The notes: a model not told the origin generated them from the sequence alone. DNA of 64,000 bases from Thalassospira indica (GCF_003403095.1 NZ_CP031555.1:1054001-1118000), one strand, 5' to 3'. Positions 33,649 to 43,224 are shown, counted from the stretch's first letter. Numbers and translations: made by a program.

Positions 33649-34545
33649 TCACTCAGCGGCAACCGCGGTATTTTCGCCGCGTACCAGCGCCATATAGTCT
33701 TCCATCATGGTCTTGCAGACCTGACCCGGGGTGAAGCTATATTGCCCGATTTCCGCCACCGGCGTGACCTCGGCCGCGGTACCGGTCAGGAAGCATTCTT
33801 CAAAGCCTTCCATTTCCTCTGGCATGATCGCGCGTTCAATCACCTCATAGCCGCGCGCCTTGGCAAGGCCAATGACAGTACGGCGGGTAATGCCATCCAG
33901 GAAGCAATCTGGCTTCGGCGTATGGATCTGGCCATCCTTGATGAAGAAGACGTTGGCACCGGTCGCCTCGGCAACCTGACCACGGTAATCAAGCATCAGG
34001 GCATCTGCATAGCCTTTGCGCTCTGCCTCGTGCTTGGACAGGGTGCAGATCATGTAAAGACCGGCAGCCTTGGCATTGGTCGGTGCGGTGTTCGGGGCCG
34101 GGCGGGCCCATTTCGACAGATCAAGACGAATGCCCTTAAGGCGTTCTTCGGGCTTGAAATAGCTCGGCCATTCCCAGCAGGCAATCGCCACATTGATGCG
34201 CGTGGTCTGGGCCGAAACGCCCATCATTTCGCTGCCGCGCCAGGCAATACGGCGGATATAGCCATCGGTAATGTCGTTCGCTGCCAGCGTTTCGATGACG
34301 GCATCATCGAGTTCCGCGGCGCTATAGGGGATTTTCATGTCCAGGATTTCGCCGGATTTGATCAGGCGTTCACCATGCTCGGCCAGCTTGAAGACCTTGC
34401 CGTTATAGGAACGTTCGCCCTCAAAAACCGCACTCCCGTAATGGACAGCGTGGCTCAGCACATGCAAAGTGCTTTCACGCCATGGTTTAAGTTCACCATT
34501 ATACCAGATATAACCATCACGGTTATCAAAGGTCGGAGCTGTCAT
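33649..34545 (-). CDS. ilvE: Branched-chain amino acid aminotransferase
   Basis: This 298-residue fold-type IV PLP enzyme catalyses the last step of Leu, Ile and Val synthesis with glutamate as amino donor. The PLP lysine is Lys159 in TNAKAAGLY. Other family marks are HYGSAVFEGERSY near residue 35, IRRIAWRGSEMMGV near 98, EATGANVFF near 195 and FLTGTAAEVTPV near 250. It is divergent from a MarR regulator across a 113-bp spacer with a clear inverted repeat. Confidence 0.94.
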   Translation of the reverse strand: MTAPTFDNRDGYIWYNGELKPWRESTLHVLSHAVHYGSAVFEGERSYNGKVFKLAEHGERLIKSGEILDMKIPYSAAELDDAVIETLAANDITDGYIRRIAWRGSEMMGVSAQTTRINVAIACWEWPSYFKPEERLKGIRLDLSKWARPAPNTAPTNAKAAGLYMICTLSKHEAERKGYADALMLDYRGQVAEATGANVFFIKDGQIHTPKPDCFLDGITRRTVIGLAKARGYEVIERAIMPEEMEGFEECFLTGTAAEVTPVAEIGQYSFTPGQVCKTMMEDYMALVRGENTAVAAE

Positions 34546-34629
34546 TTGCCAAATTCCATTTCAAGAACGTTCCTGGACGTAACTTTATGTCCTTATTTGT
34601 CTGGTCGGGGTAACATTCATAGATTAATG

Positions 34630-34646
34630 TGTCAATATAACTGACA
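34630..34646. promoter_or_regulatory. Inverted repeat before the MarR gene
   Basis: TGTCA-N7-TGACA lies 12 bp before the MarR start codon and about 85 bp before the divergent ilvE start. Symmetry and place fit a MarR-type autoregulatory operator. Confidence 0.45.
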
Positions 34647-34658
34647 TAACGGATAAGC

Positions 34659-35174
34659 ATGGCAGATATCTCTACACGCAAGGTCAACCCTCTTTTCCTG
34701 AGGGAAGAAGAGCTTAGGCAAGGCATTGAATTGCTGTTCTATGCCTATCGTGATTTTACCGAAGTCGCGGACCAGATGCTTGCGCAATATAATTTTGGTC
34801 GCGCCCACCATCGGGTCATCTATTTCGTCAGCCGAAACCCCGGTATTACGGTCAGTGACCTGTTGTCGATTCTCAAGATCACCAAGCAGTCCTTGTCGCG
34901 CGTGCTGGGTCAATTGGTGCGTGAAGGTTTCATCGAACAAAAGACCGGTGTGCAGGACCGCCGTCAGCGTTTGCTGACCCTGACTGAAAAGGGCGAGGCG
35001 CTTGAGCGCGAATTGACCGAACAGCAACGTGCCCTGATTGCGGCGGCCTATCGCGAGGCCGGGGCAGAATCGGTCGAGGGGTTCCGCAAGGTCATGATGG
35101 GCATGATGGATGAAAAGGACCGCAAGCGGTTCGAGGATGATGGCCCCGGTGGCCTGCGCCGCCGTGCCGGATGA
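34659..35174 (+). CDS. MarR-family transcriptional regulator
   Basis: The product is a 171-residue MarR protein. The winged helix spans about residues 45-120 (RNPGITVSDLLSILKITKQ, then LVREGFIEQKTGVQDRRQR with the DRR wing). It stands just before an OmpR-type response regulator. A MarR/response-regulator pair of this kind is known as petP–petR in Rhodobacter capsulatus, where it is needed for cytochrome bc1 expression; equivalence here is inference. The upstream TGTCA-N7-TGACA repeat suggests autoregulation. Confidence 0.87.
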   Translation: MADISTRKVNPLFLREEELRQGIELLFYAYRDFTEVADQMLAQYNFGRAHHRVIYFVSRNPGITVSDLLSILKITKQSLSRVLGQLVREGFIEQKTGVQDRRQRLLTLTEKGEALERELTEQQRALIAAAYREAGAESVEGFRKVMMGMMDEKDRKRFEDDGPGGLRRRAG

Positions 35175-35278
35175 GGCGGTTGTGAGATCTGTCATAATTT
35201 TGACGTCGTCATGCTTACGCTTTTGAAAGACTTTGCAGCCAAATTGTTCTCCAGCGATCCTGAACCCAGGGAAATCCG

Positions 35279-36007
35279 ATGACCGGTGCTGATCAGCCAC
35301 ATGTTCTTGTGGTCGATGATGATGACCGTTTGCGTGACCTTCTTACCCGCTATCTGGGCGAGAACGGCTTTAACGTATCTGCCGCACGAGATGCTGCGAC
35401 TGCGCGTGCCAGTCTTGCGGGATTGCAGTTTGATCTGATCGTTCTTGACGTTCTGATGCCCGGCGAAAAGGGCGTTGATCTGGCGCGCAGCCTGCGCGAA
35501 AGCGGATCAAAGGTTCCGATCCTTCTGCTTACCGCACTGTCCGAGACCGAAGACCGCATCGCAGGTCTTGAAGCCGGCGTGGATGACTATCTGGCCAAGC
35601 CGTTTGAGCCGCGCGAGCTGGTGCTTCGCATTGAGGCAATCCTGCGTCGCTATGGCGAACTGCCTGAACCCGAAAGCCCATCATCGCCAGACCCTGATGA
35701 TACCATGGCATGCTTTGGCGCGTTCCGGTTTGATATGACACGCATGATCCTGCAACGCGGTGATGAGCATGTCTATCTGACGACCGCTGAGCAGGCCTTG
35801 CTGGTAGCCCTGATCAAACGCCGCGGTCAGACCACATCGCGCGAGCAACTTCAGGACATGATCAGCGGCAATGCCATTGATCCTAGCGCGTCGCGCAGCA
35901 TTGATGTGCAGGTCACCCGCCTTAGGCGCAAATTCGAAGAAGACCCGAAGCAACCAAGATACTTGCAGACAGTACGTGGTCAGGGCTATGTCCTGTATAC
36001 GGATTGA
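35279..36007 (+). CDS. OmpR-family response regulator
   Basis: The product is 242 residues. A receiver domain carries acidic DDDD near residue 13, the phosphorylation site Asp57 in LIVLDVLMP, Thr in LLLTALS and Lys107 in YLAKPFEP. A winged-helix output domain follows (LTTAEQALLVALIKR, then VTRLRRKFEEDPKQPRYLQTVRGQGYVL, split at the recognition helix). The histidine kinase gene begins 46 bp downstream, so the two form a two-component system. Relatives include PetR and OmpR. Confidence 0.93.
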   Translation: MTGADQPHVLVVDDDDRLRDLLTRYLGENGFNVSAARDAATARASLAGLQFDLIVLDVLMPGEKGVDLARSLRESGSKVPILLLTALSETEDRIAGLEAGVDDYLAKPFEPRELVLRIEAILRRYGELPEPESPSSPDPDDTMACFGAFRFDMTRMILQRGDEHVYLTTAEQALLVALIKRRGQTTSREQLQDMISGNAIDPSASRSIDVQVTRLRRKFEEDPKQPRYLQTVRGQGYVLYTD

Positions 36008-36052
36008 GGAACGCAAAATGAGCGACCATGAAAACGGACAGGGATAAGCAGC

Positions 36053-37387
36053 GTGGGTAGCGAACAGAACGGACGGATCAAGTCATTGATGCCGACGGGG
36101 CTTTTGGGCCGGTCGCTTCTGATCCTGATGACGCCGATGCTGCTGTTGCAGATTGTTACGGTGCTGATCTTCTTTGAACGGCACTGGGACACAGTTGCCC
36201 GCCAACTGAGCCGGGGGCTTGCCGGTGATGTTGTTTTCGTGATCGACTATCTGGGCCAGTATCCTGATCCGGACCATTACGAGTGGATTCAGAACACGGC
36301 ACGCGCACGTATGGAGCTCGACCTGTTTTTCGAGCGTGACGCGATCCTTGAGCGCCAGATTACGGAACCGCCGTTTGGATTGGTGTCCGAGGAATTGTAT
36401 GTCGCGCTGGATGAACGCCTGCAGCGGCCGTTCTTCTTTGATCTTGACCTTGATGACCGCAAACTTGAAATCCGCGTACAGTTAAAAGACGGGGTGATGT
36501 CGATCATCGCCCCGCGCAAGCGCCTGTACAATTCGACCACCTATATCTTCTTTATGTGGATCGCGGGATCGGCATTGATCCTGTATGGGGTAGCGGTGAT
36601 CTTCATGCGCAATCAGGTGCGGCCGATCCGACGTCTGGCAAAGGCCGCCGATCAGTTCGGGCGCGGGGTTGATGTTGATAACTTCAAACCCGAAGGCGCG
36701 GCCGAGGTGCGTATGGCGGCGACGTCGTTTATGTCGATGCGTGATCGCATCGGACGTCATCTGTCGCAACGAACAGCCTTGCTTGCCGGAGTGTCACATG
36801 ATTTGCGCACACCCTTAACCCGCATGAAGCTTGAACTGGCCATGCAGCAAAGTTCGCCCGGTGTTGATGCCCTGAAACAGGATGTCATCGACATGGAACG
36901 CATGGTCGATGCCTACCTGGCATTCGCGCGCGGCGAAGAGGGCGAAAAGGCAGTTCTGACCGATATTGGCAAGCTTTTGACCGATCAGGTTGGCGAGGCA
37001 TTACGTGACGGGCAGCAGATTGATCTTCATATCGAAGACAGTCTAGAGATGGAGCTGCGTCCGCAATCGATGAAGCGTTGTATTGCAAACATCATGTCCA
37101 ATGCCGGGCGGTATGCGACAAACCTGTCGGTGCGTGCCGGCCGTCGGGGGCAGGATTACGAGATTGTCTTTGACGATGATGGTCCCGGCATTCCGGCTGA
37201 CAAACGTGAAGAGGTGTTCAAGCCGTTTTACCGTCTTGAAGAGTCGCGCAATCAGGCGACCGGCGGGGTTGGCCTTGGCATGACCATCGCACGTGATTCC
37301 GCACGTGGTCACGGTGGCGAGGTCCTGCTTGAAGATGCGCCGGGCGGTGGGCTTCGCGTGCGGCTGGTTCTGCCGATCGGGCATTAA
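36053..37387 (+). CDS. EnvZ-like sensor histidine kinase
   Basis: The product is a 444-residue membrane histidine kinase. Membrane segments at about 21-41 and 163-185 enclose a periplasmic sensor region of about 120 residues. A HAMP linker starts at VRPIRRLAKAADQFGRG. The phospho-acceptor is His249 in GVSHDLRTPL. The ATPase domain shows N and G boxes in NIMSNAGRYA, DDDGPGIP and GGVGLGMTIARD. It starts with GTG, which fits the residues that follow but leaves the start less sure. The response regulator lies directly upstream. Confidence 0.92.
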   Translation: MGSEQNGRIKSLMPTGLLGRSLLILMTPMLLLQIVTVLIFFERHWDTVARQLSRGLAGDVVFVIDYLGQYPDPDHYEWIQNTARARMELDLFFERDAILERQITEPPFGLVSEELYVALDERLQRPFFFDLDLDDRKLEIRVQLKDGVMSIIAPRKRLYNSTTYIFFMWIAGSALILYGVAVIFMRNQVRPIRRLAKAADQFGRGVDVDNFKPEGAAEVRMAATSFMSMRDRIGRHLSQRTALLAGVSHDLRTPLTRMKLELAMQQSSPGVDALKQDVIDMERMVDAYLAFARGEEGEKAVLTDIGKLLTDQVGEALRDGQQIDLHIEDSLEMELRPQSMKRCIANIMSNAGRYATNLSVRAGRRGQDYEIVFDDDGPGIPADKREEVFKPFYRLEESRNQATGGVGLGMTIARDSARGHGGEVLLEDAPGGGLRVRLVLPIGH

Positions 37388-37406
37388 GGTCTGAGTATTA
37401 AATTGC

Positions 37407-37440
37407 AAAAGCCCCGCCATTGAACGGCGGGGCTTTTTGT
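37407..37440. terminator. Bidirectional terminator after the kinase gene
   Basis: AAAAGCCCCGCC (37407-37418) pairs with GGCGGGGCTTTT (37426-37437), loop seven bases, followed by T residues. It separates the converging kinase and nitroreductase genes. Confidence 0.9.
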
Positions 37441-37457
37441 TTGAGGGGTGCGGGTTA

Positions 37458-38153
37458 TCAAAAGAAGGTCGCAATTTCCGAGAGGTCCTTTTTCTCGGTC
37501 GCGTGGGCCGGGATGGTGGCGTCCGCTGCTGGGTAGCCGGTGACCAGCAGGATGTAGGGCTTGTTATGATCCGGACGGCCGCAGATATCGGTCAGGAAGC
37601 TCATCGGGTTTGGTGTATGGGTCAGGGTGGCAAGGCCAGCGCGGTGCAGGGCGGCAATCAGGAAGCCCGTGGCGATAGAGACGGATTCCGGTACGTAATA
37701 GTTTTTGCGCAGTTTGCCGTCGGCCGAGGTGCTTTTGCGTTCACCAAAAATGCAGATCAGCCAGGGGGCGGTTTCCAGAAACGGTTTGGCGTCATCTGTG
37801 CCTAGTGGTTTGAGGGCAGCGAGCCATTCTTCGCCCGCACGGCCTTCATAAAAAGCGCGTTCTTCTTCCTCTGCCGCCACACGGATTTTGCGTTTCATCG
37901 CCGGATCGCCAATCACCGAGAAATGCCACGGCTGATGGTTGGCCCCGTTTGGTGCGGTGCCCGCAGCACGGATGCAGGTTTCAACAATGTCGCGTGGCAC
38001 GGGGCGGTCAGAGAAATCGCGCACGGTATGGCGGGTTTTGATGTCGTCGTAAAATTCTTGCGCGCGGGTGCGCATTTTTTCCACGTCATATTCGCGATAG
38101 TCGGGCAGCGGAATGGGAATAAAGTCTGTGGTCAGAGGCTTGTTTGACGACAT
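37458..38153 (-). CDS. Nitroreductase-family flavoprotein
   Basis: The 231-residue product is an FMN-dependent nitroreductase-fold protein. An FMN-binding loop [15 protein letters not shown] starts near residue 41, followed by [16 protein letters not shown] near 63, [21 protein letters not shown] near 165 and the C-terminal [11 protein letters not shown]. The natural substrate (nitroaromatic, quinone or other) cannot be inferred. It stands alone, converging on the two-component system. Confidence 0.87.
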   Translation of the reverse strand: MSSNKPLTTDFIPIPLPDYREYDVEKMRTRAQEFYDDIKTRHTVRDFSDRPVPRDIVETCIRAAGTAPNGANHQPWHFSVIGDPAMKRKIRVAAEEEERAFYEGRAGEEWLAALKPLGTDDAKPFLETAPWLICIFGERKSTSADGKLRKNYYVPESVSIATGFLIAALHRAGLATLTHTPNPMSFLTDICGRPDHNKPYILLVTGYPAADATIPAHATEKKDLSEIATFF

Positions 38154-38585
38154 GGCGCTTCCTGATTGTTTTTGTTTATGGGTAAAGCCTGATCTTATGA
38201 AGCGTTGATCTGTGCGACAAGGTCAAACGCCAACAACACACAGACGTGAGAGACGAGCAATTACCCACCAACATCGCCCGCATTCATTGCGATGTGTCAT
38301 TGCATCAAGTGGCAGGCGGGCTTATCAAACCGCACAGAGATTGGTTGGCGTGGGACCAATTCGTTTCGGGGGCGGATGGTTCGCAAAATGGTATTTCACA
38401 CTAAATATACATAAAATTATGTAATTCACACAAAATGACAATAAATTTTGATTGTTTGCTTGCGATATACGCTTGATTGATGTTAAATCGCGGCAACTTG
38501 GCATGGAATGCGTGCCGGGATATATACTCCGTGTTTCCCGCCACGGTTCCACACTCAGACAGACGAAACGGATTGATGTAGCGTT
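38154..38585. other. Nitroreductase–fpr intergenic region
   Basis: The 432 bp hold no gene. The half next to fpr is AT-rich and has two TTCACAC repeats (38395-38401 and 38425-38431) exactly 30 bp apart, flanking a CATAAAATTATG palindrome. These are candidate sites for a regulator of fpr. The ferredoxin reductase is a SoxR or OxyR target in some relatives, but no such consensus is seen. Confidence 0.4.
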
Positions 38586-39362
38586 ATGGCCAGCAATTTA
38601 AACGAAGAAACCGTCACCTATGTCCACCACTGGACTGACACTCTCTTCACGTTCAAGACCACCCGTGATCCGGGCTTCCGATTCATCAATGGTCAGTTCG
38701 CCATGATCGGCCTCGAAGTTGATGGCAAGCCGCTTTTGCGCGCCTATTCGATGGTCAGTGCGAATTATGATGAAGAACTTGAATTCTTCTCGATCAAGGT
38801 GCCGAACGGTCCGCTGACATCACGTTTGCAGCACATCAAGGTTGGCGACAAGATCCTGGTCGGGCGCAAGCCGACCGGAACCCTGATTCACGACAACCTT
38901 TTGCCGGGCAAGAACCTGTGGCTGTTGTCGACCGGTACGGGCCTTGCGCCGTTCATGAGCGTGATCCGCGATTACGAGACCTATGAGCGCTATGAGAAGG
39001 TGATCCTGGTGCATGGTTGCCGCGAAGTCCGCGAACTGGCCTATCAGGAATTCATTCACAGCGAACTGCCGAACAACGAATTCTTCGGCGAAGATGTTCA
39101 GAACAAGCTTCTGTATTATCCGACCGTCACCCGCGAAGAGTTCAAGCATCAGGGCCGTATCACCGAGCTGATGGAATCGGGCAAGCTTTATGATGACCTT
39201 GGTCTGGAAAAGCCGACACTTGAGAATGATCGTTTCATGCTGTGTGGCAACCCGCAGATGATTGCCGATACCCGCAAGATGCTTCTTGAGTGGGGTGGCA
39301 AGGAAGGCAACATGAACGAGCCGGGCCACTTCGTGATCGAAAAGGCGTTTGTCGAGAAATAA
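38586..39362 (+). CDS. fpr: Ferredoxin/flavodoxin–NADP reductase
   Basis: This 258-residue FAD enzyme exchanges electrons between NADPH and ferredoxin or flavodoxin. FAD-binding residues appear in RAYSMVSA near residue 55 and the NADP-binding segment in STGTGLAPFMSVIRDYE near residue 117. FMLCGNPQMI lies near 217. The C-terminus ends in FVEK, typical of the bacterial FPR subclass in alphaproteobacteria. A terminator follows. It has a long upstream region with paired repeats that may serve regulation. Confidence 0.93.
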   Translation: MASNLNEETVTYVHHWTDTLFTFKTTRDPGFRFINGQFAMIGLEVDGKPLLRAYSMVSANYDEELEFFSIKVPNGPLTSRLQHIKVGDKILVGRKPTGTLIHDNLLPGKNLWLLSTGTGLAPFMSVIRDYETYERYEKVILVHGCREVRELAYQEFIHSELPNNEFFGEDVQNKLLYYPTVTREEFKHQGRITELMESGKLYDDLGLEKPTLENDRFMLCGNPQMIADTRKMLLEWGGKEGNMNEPGHFVIEKAFVEK

Positions 39363-39393
39363 GTATCCAGCCACATTTTGGCCTAAAGATCAG

Positions 39394-39424
39394 AAGGCAG
39401 CATCCGTCGGGTGCTGCCTTTTTT
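39394..39424 (+). terminator. Terminator after fpr
   Basis: AAGGCAGCA (39394-39402) pairs with TGCTGCCTT (39412-39420) and is followed by a T run, 32 bases after the fpr stop. Confidence 0.88.
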
Positions 39425-39444
39425 GTTTGGACGAAATCCGGGAA

Positions 39445-39492
39445 TTATACCGGGTTGTATACATAGGTATATATACCTCCCCAAATGGGGAT
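39445..39492 (+). promoter_or_regulatory. Shared upstream element of the PAS receptors, site 1
   Basis: A 48-bp AT-rich block with TATAC half-sites, a GGTATATATACC palindrome and the palindrome CCCCAAATGGGG lies 95 bp before the chemoreceptor start. Nearly the same block occurs before the second receptor (41176-41224), suggesting a common regulator or a promoter copied with the gene. Confidence 0.6.
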
Positions 39493-39586
39493 GTTTGGAA
39501 TTTTCGCAGTCGCGTAATTTGAGCTCATGAAGCGTCAGGTTTGGAAACTTGTTCAATGTCCTGGTGCGGTGTCAATGGAGACAAAA

Positions 39587-41077
39587 ATGGGTTTTTTCAA
39601 TATTTTCAAACGTTCCGGTTCCCAGGTCGCTGTGATGACCCTGGATGCGCTGGATAAATCACTTGCTGTGATCGAATTTGATCTGCAAGGCAATGTTCTG
39701 CACGCGAACAATAACTTCCTTGATGTGATGGGCTATGAGCTTTCCGAAATCGTGGGCAAGCGCCACGCACTTTTCGTGCCCGAGGAAATTCGCAAAAGTC
39801 CCGATTACGAGGCCTTCTGGTCTGATTTGCGCAAGGGTGTATTCAAGAGTGCAGCGTTTCCGCGCATTACCAAAACCGGCAATCGCGTATGGATCGAAGC
39901 AACCTATAACCCAGTATGCGATAGCAAAGGCAACGTTATCAAGATTGTGAAGTTTGCCTCGGACATCACCAAGCGTCAGGAAGCATTGGCCAACTATGAA
40001 GGCAAGGTGAATGCGATCAATCGTAGCCAGGCCGCGATCGAATTTGATCTGAATGGCAAGATACTTGATGCGAACGACAATTTCCTGTCCGTGATGGGTT
40101 ACGAACTTTCCGAGGTTGTTGGCAAACATCACAGCATGTTTGTGGACCGGGCCTATGCCAACAGCCGCGAGTACGCTGATTTTTGGCGGGAGCTTGCCAA
40201 GGGGAATTTTGTATCACAGCAGTTCAAGCGCTTTGCCAAGGGTGGCAAGGAAATCTGGATCGAGGCATCCTATAACCCGATCTTCGATCCCAATGGCGTG
40301 CCTTTCAAGGTCGTGAAATACGCGACGGATATCACCGAACAGGTACAGCTTTTGACTGATCTTAAGCTGATGATCGACAATAATTTTGGCGAAATTGACC
40401 AAAGCCTGAGCGAGCTTGATCAACGATCCACGGTTGCCCATTCGAGCTGCGAGGAAACGTCTTCGAACGTGCAAACCGTTGCGGCGGCGGCGGAAGAACT
40501 CGCGGCATCCATCGCTGAAATTTCGCGCAGTATGTCAGATGCACGTGTATCAACCGATCAGGTGTTTGAAAAATCCATTGCCGCAGGCGCATCTACCGAG
40601 AAGATGAATGAGGTTGTTACCGCGATGAGCAGTATCATTGATGTCATTCAAGGTATTGCAGGGCAGATTAACCTTTTGGCGTTGAATGCGACGATTGAGT
40701 CGGCCCGGGCAGGCGAAGCAGGCAAAGGTTTTGCGGTTGTTGCCAATGAAGTCAAAAACCTGGCCAATCAGGTTGCCAAGGCCACCGAACAGATTACTGG
40801 CGAGATCGAAGGTGTCCAGAACATCGCTGGCGAAGTAACGAGTGTACTTGGTTCAATCCGTTCAGAAGTTGAAGGCGTGCTGAACAATGTCACCACGATT
40901 TCGTCGGCCGTCGAAGAGCAGACTGCGGTAACCCAGCAGGTTTCAAGCAACATGCAGAGCATGGCGAACTCTGTTGAGCAGTTCGCAAGCAGCGTGAACT
41001 TTATCCGAGATGCATCAGCTGTCGTTTCTGGCACTGTAGGGCGAACCCGTGAGGCAGCACTGGTGCTTTCGCGCTAA
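39587..41077 (+). CDS. Soluble PAS–PAS methyl-accepting chemotaxis protein
   Basis: The 496-residue chemoreceptor has no membrane segment. Two tandem PAS domains begin near residues 25 and 145 and share the patterns AVIEFD or AAIEFD, GYELSE and [12 protein letters not shown] loops, and end KFASDITKR and KYATDITEQ. The signalling domain follows from about 275, with the highly conserved hairpin tip [20 protein letters not shown] and [11 protein letters not shown]. It would sense an intracellular redox or ligand signal and act through CheA/CheW. The start at 39587 has GGAG six bases upstream; two earlier in-frame ATGs are less likely. The next gene is its diverged copy. Confidence 0.9.
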   Translation: MGFFNIFKRSGSQVAVMTLDALDKSLAVIEFDLQGNVLHANNNFLDVMGYELSEIVGKRHALFVPEEIRKSPDYEAFWSDLRKGVFKSAAFPRITKTGNRVWIEATYNPVCDSKGNVIKIVKFASDITKRQEALANYEGKVNAINRSQAAIEFDLNGKILDANDNFLSVMGYELSEVVGKHHSMFVDRAYANSREYADFWRELAKGNFVSQQFKRFAKGGKEIWIEASYNPIFDPNGVPFKVVKYATDITEQVQLLTDLKLMIDNNFGEIDQSLSELDQRSTVAHSSCEETSSNVQTVAAAAEELAASIAEISRSMSDARVSTDQVFEKSIAAGASTEKMNEVVTAMSSIIDVIQGIAGQINLLALNATIESARAGEAGKGFAVVANEVKNLANQVAKATEQITGEIEGVQNIAGEVTSVLGSIRSEVEGVLNNVTTISSAVEEQTAVTQQVSSNMQSMANSVEQFASSVNFIRDASAVVSGTVGRTREAALVLSR

Positions 41078-41111
41078 GGGCGTCGGGCCCAAAGCTCTGA
41101 CGATTTTGAAC

Positions 41112-41150
41112 AAAAGAGGCAGGATGATTTTGCATTCTGCCTCTTTTTTT
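41112..41150 (+). terminator. Terminator after the chemoreceptor gene
   Basis: A 15-bp stem with one G-T wobble (41112-41126 against 41133-41147) is followed by a run of T. It isolates the two receptor genes transcriptionally. Confidence 0.9.
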
Positions 41151-41175
41151 GTTTGTGAATGCATTGCTATGAAGT

Positions 41176-41224
41176 TTATACCAAAATATATACGTAGGTA
41201 TATTAACCCTCCCCAAATGGGGAT
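41176..41224 (+). promoter_or_regulatory. Shared upstream element of the PAS receptors, site 2
   Basis: This is the second copy of the block at 39445-39492: TATAC half-sites, GTAGGTATAT and an identical CTCCCCAAATGGGGAT. It ends 66 bp before the start of the degenerate receptor. Conservation of the CCCCAAATGGGG palindrome while the spacers drift argues for function. Confidence 0.6.
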
Positions 41225-41289
41225 ATCGTATCAGGCATGGTCAGGCGATAGTCGGCACATCAAATGAACCCGTTTAGCGTAGTTGCGAT

Positions 41290-42657
41290 ATGCCGGAGTC
41301 GTCCATGAATTCACTGACATCCATAACTGTTGAAGCCGCTGATGAGTTCGATGACGTCTTCGGCTTGATTGACGCGTCGTTTTCTGTCGCGGAGCTGGAC
41401 CTGACGGGCAATGTCATCCGTGTAAACGATAATTTCCTTGCATTGACCGGATATGACGAAAAAGAGGTTCTGGGCCGTCACCATTCGATGTTTTTGTCGG
41501 ACGATGTGGTTGAGGCGGCTGAGTACGGTCTGTGTTGGGTTGATTTGCGGGCCGGTAAATCCAAAAGTGTTATCTTGCCGTGGATCACCAAGACCGGGGA
41601 GCGCAAGTGGGTTGAAGAAACCGTCGGTCCGGTGAAAGATCGCAATGGCAAGGTCATCCGCATTGTCCGGCTTGGCGTTGATGTCACTTGGCGTCATGAC
41701 AGTTTGGCCGACCTGCAGGGCAAAGTGGACGCGATTGAACATAGCCAGGCGGTCATTGAGTTTGATGTCGCGGGCAACGTCCTGACAGCCAACTACAATT
41801 TCCTCGTCGCCATGGGTTACAGTCTGTCGGAAGTGGCAGGCAAACATCACAGCATGTTTGTTGATCCCGAATATGCCGCGAGTGCCGAGTACCGTGCATT
41901 CTGGCGATCGCTGGCAAAGGAAAAGAACCGCGCCTGCCAGTTCAAGCGTTTTGGCAAGGACGGTCGCGAGGTCTGGTTTGAAGCAAGCTATAGCCCGGTT
42001 TACGGGGCGGATGGCAAAGTGTGTAAGATTGTCAAATTTGCCACCGATATTACCGAACAGGTCACGTCACTGGCTAATTTGAAATCGACACTTGAAGCCG
42101 GTTTCGACGAAATTGATCAGACCGTTGGCAAGATTGACCAGCGTTACGAGGATATTGCGGCGTCATGGCGTCGGGCGCATGCGCATCTGGAAGTCAGCGC
42201 GATGGTCGCCGGACGGCTTGTCAGCAGTGTGGATGAAACAGCCCAACGCATGACCGAGCTGCGATCGGTTGCCGATCACGCATTCGATCATGCAATTGAA
42301 AGTGACGGGGCGATTGCATCGATTGAAAAGGCACTTGATGTATTGCGCGACTGCGCACGTGATGATCCCGCCATTATTGAGCAGATCGAAGTTTTGGAAA
42401 AATGCGTCGGTGAAACGGCACGTGTTTCAACAGCTGTCCGGGGGGATCTTAAGGCGATGCTCAGTCGGGTGGCGGTGGTGTCGCTGGCTGTTTCACAGCA
42501 AGCTGAAATCACCCATCAGGTCAGCAGCGAGATGCAAGGCGTACAGACTTCCCTTGAGACATCCCAGCGTTCGTTCAACGACATGATCAAGGCATCAGAA
42601 GGCATTCCCCTGATTGTTGGTCGAACGCGTGAAGCATCGGGCATTTTGGCACGCTAA
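41290..42657 (+). CDS. PAS–PAS receptor-like protein lacking the chemoreceptor signalling tip
   Basis: The 455-residue product is a diverged tandem copy of the upstream chemoreceptor. Both PAS domains are kept (VAELDLTGNVIRVNDNF near residue 33; AVIEFDVAGNVLTANYNF near 155; ending [10 protein letters not shown]). The C-terminal helical part is shorter by about 70 residues and lacks the conserved tip (no [17 protein letters not shown] sequence). Yet the far C-terminus still matches (THQVSSEMQ and VGRTREASGILAR against [13 protein letters not shown]). It therefore probably cannot contact CheA/CheW in the usual way. It might modulate its sister by heterodimerisation or act as a stand-alone sensor. 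Confidence 0.82.
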   Translation: MPESSMNSLTSITVEAADEFDDVFGLIDASFSVAELDLTGNVIRVNDNFLALTGYDEKEVLGRHHSMFLSDDVVEAAEYGLCWVDLRAGKSKSVILPWITKTGERKWVEETVGPVKDRNGKVIRIVRLGVDVTWRHDSLADLQGKVDAIEHSQAVIEFDVAGNVLTANYNFLVAMGYSLSEVAGKHHSMFVDPEYAASAEYRAFWRSLAKEKNRACQFKRFGKDGREVWFEASYSPVYGADGKVCKIVKFATDITEQVTSLANLKSTLEAGFDEIDQTVGKIDQRYEDIAASWRRAHAHLEVSAMVAGRLVSSVDETAQRMTELRSVADHAFDHAIESDGAIASIEKALDVLRDCARDDPAIIEQIEVLEKCVGETARVSTAVRGDLKAMLSRVAVVSLAVSQQAEITHQVSSEMQGVQTSLETSQRSFNDMIKASEGIPLIVGRTREASGILAR

Positions 42658-42746
42658 CCCTGCCGGGAGCGTGACACGAGCGGGAAAAGGGCGGGTATCG
42701 CAATGACGATATCCGTCCTTTTCTTTTGTGCCTAACGCTACGTGCT

Positions 42747-43094
42747 CTAGAACAGGCGTGACCCGTTTGGCACATCCTGATCCGGGCGGATCAGGACAAT
42801 ACCCTTGTCGTCATCCCCGTCCGGAAAACCAAGACAGAGGAATTCCGACATGAAGGGGCCGACCTGTTTTTTGGGGAAATTGACCACACCGGCGACCTGA
42901 CGGCCGATCAGCTTTTCGGGGGTGTAGTGTTTGGTGATCTGGGCCGATGTTTTCTTTGTCCCGATCTCGGGCCCGAAATCGACCCAGAGCTTTAACGCGG
43001 GGCGGCGGGCCTCGGGAAATTCCTGTGCGTCGATCACGGTGCCGACCCGAATGTCGACCTTCAGGAAATCATCAAAACTGATTTCGGTGCTCAT
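42747..43094 (-). CDS. csaA: CsaA-type tRNA-binding domain protein
   Basis: The 115-residue product is a single tRNA-binding (EMAP/Trbp111-like) OB-fold domain. It starts FDDFLKVDIRVGTVIDAQ and continues ALKLWVDFG, VAGVVNFPKKQVGPFMSEFL and PNGSRLF, the classic CsaA layout. CsaA has been described as a dimeric tRNA-binding protein with chaperone- or export-related activity. AAGGAG precedes the ATG. It is a single-gene unit. Confidence 0.92.
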   Translation of the reverse strand: MSTEISFDDFLKVDIRVGTVIDAQEFPEARRPALKLWVDFGPEIGTKKTSAQITKHYTPEKLIGRQVAGVVNFPKKQVGPFMSEFLCLGFPDGDDDKGIVLIRPDQDVPNGSRLF

Positions 43095-43224
43095 GGCTGT
43101 CTCCTTATTTTGGAGTCAGCTTAGTGAGATCAGTCGAGACTGATAAGCCCAAACCATCAACGCGATATGAATTCCGGAGTTTGAGCAAAAACACGTGATT
43201 GGGGACAGGGGCCACAAAAGAAAA

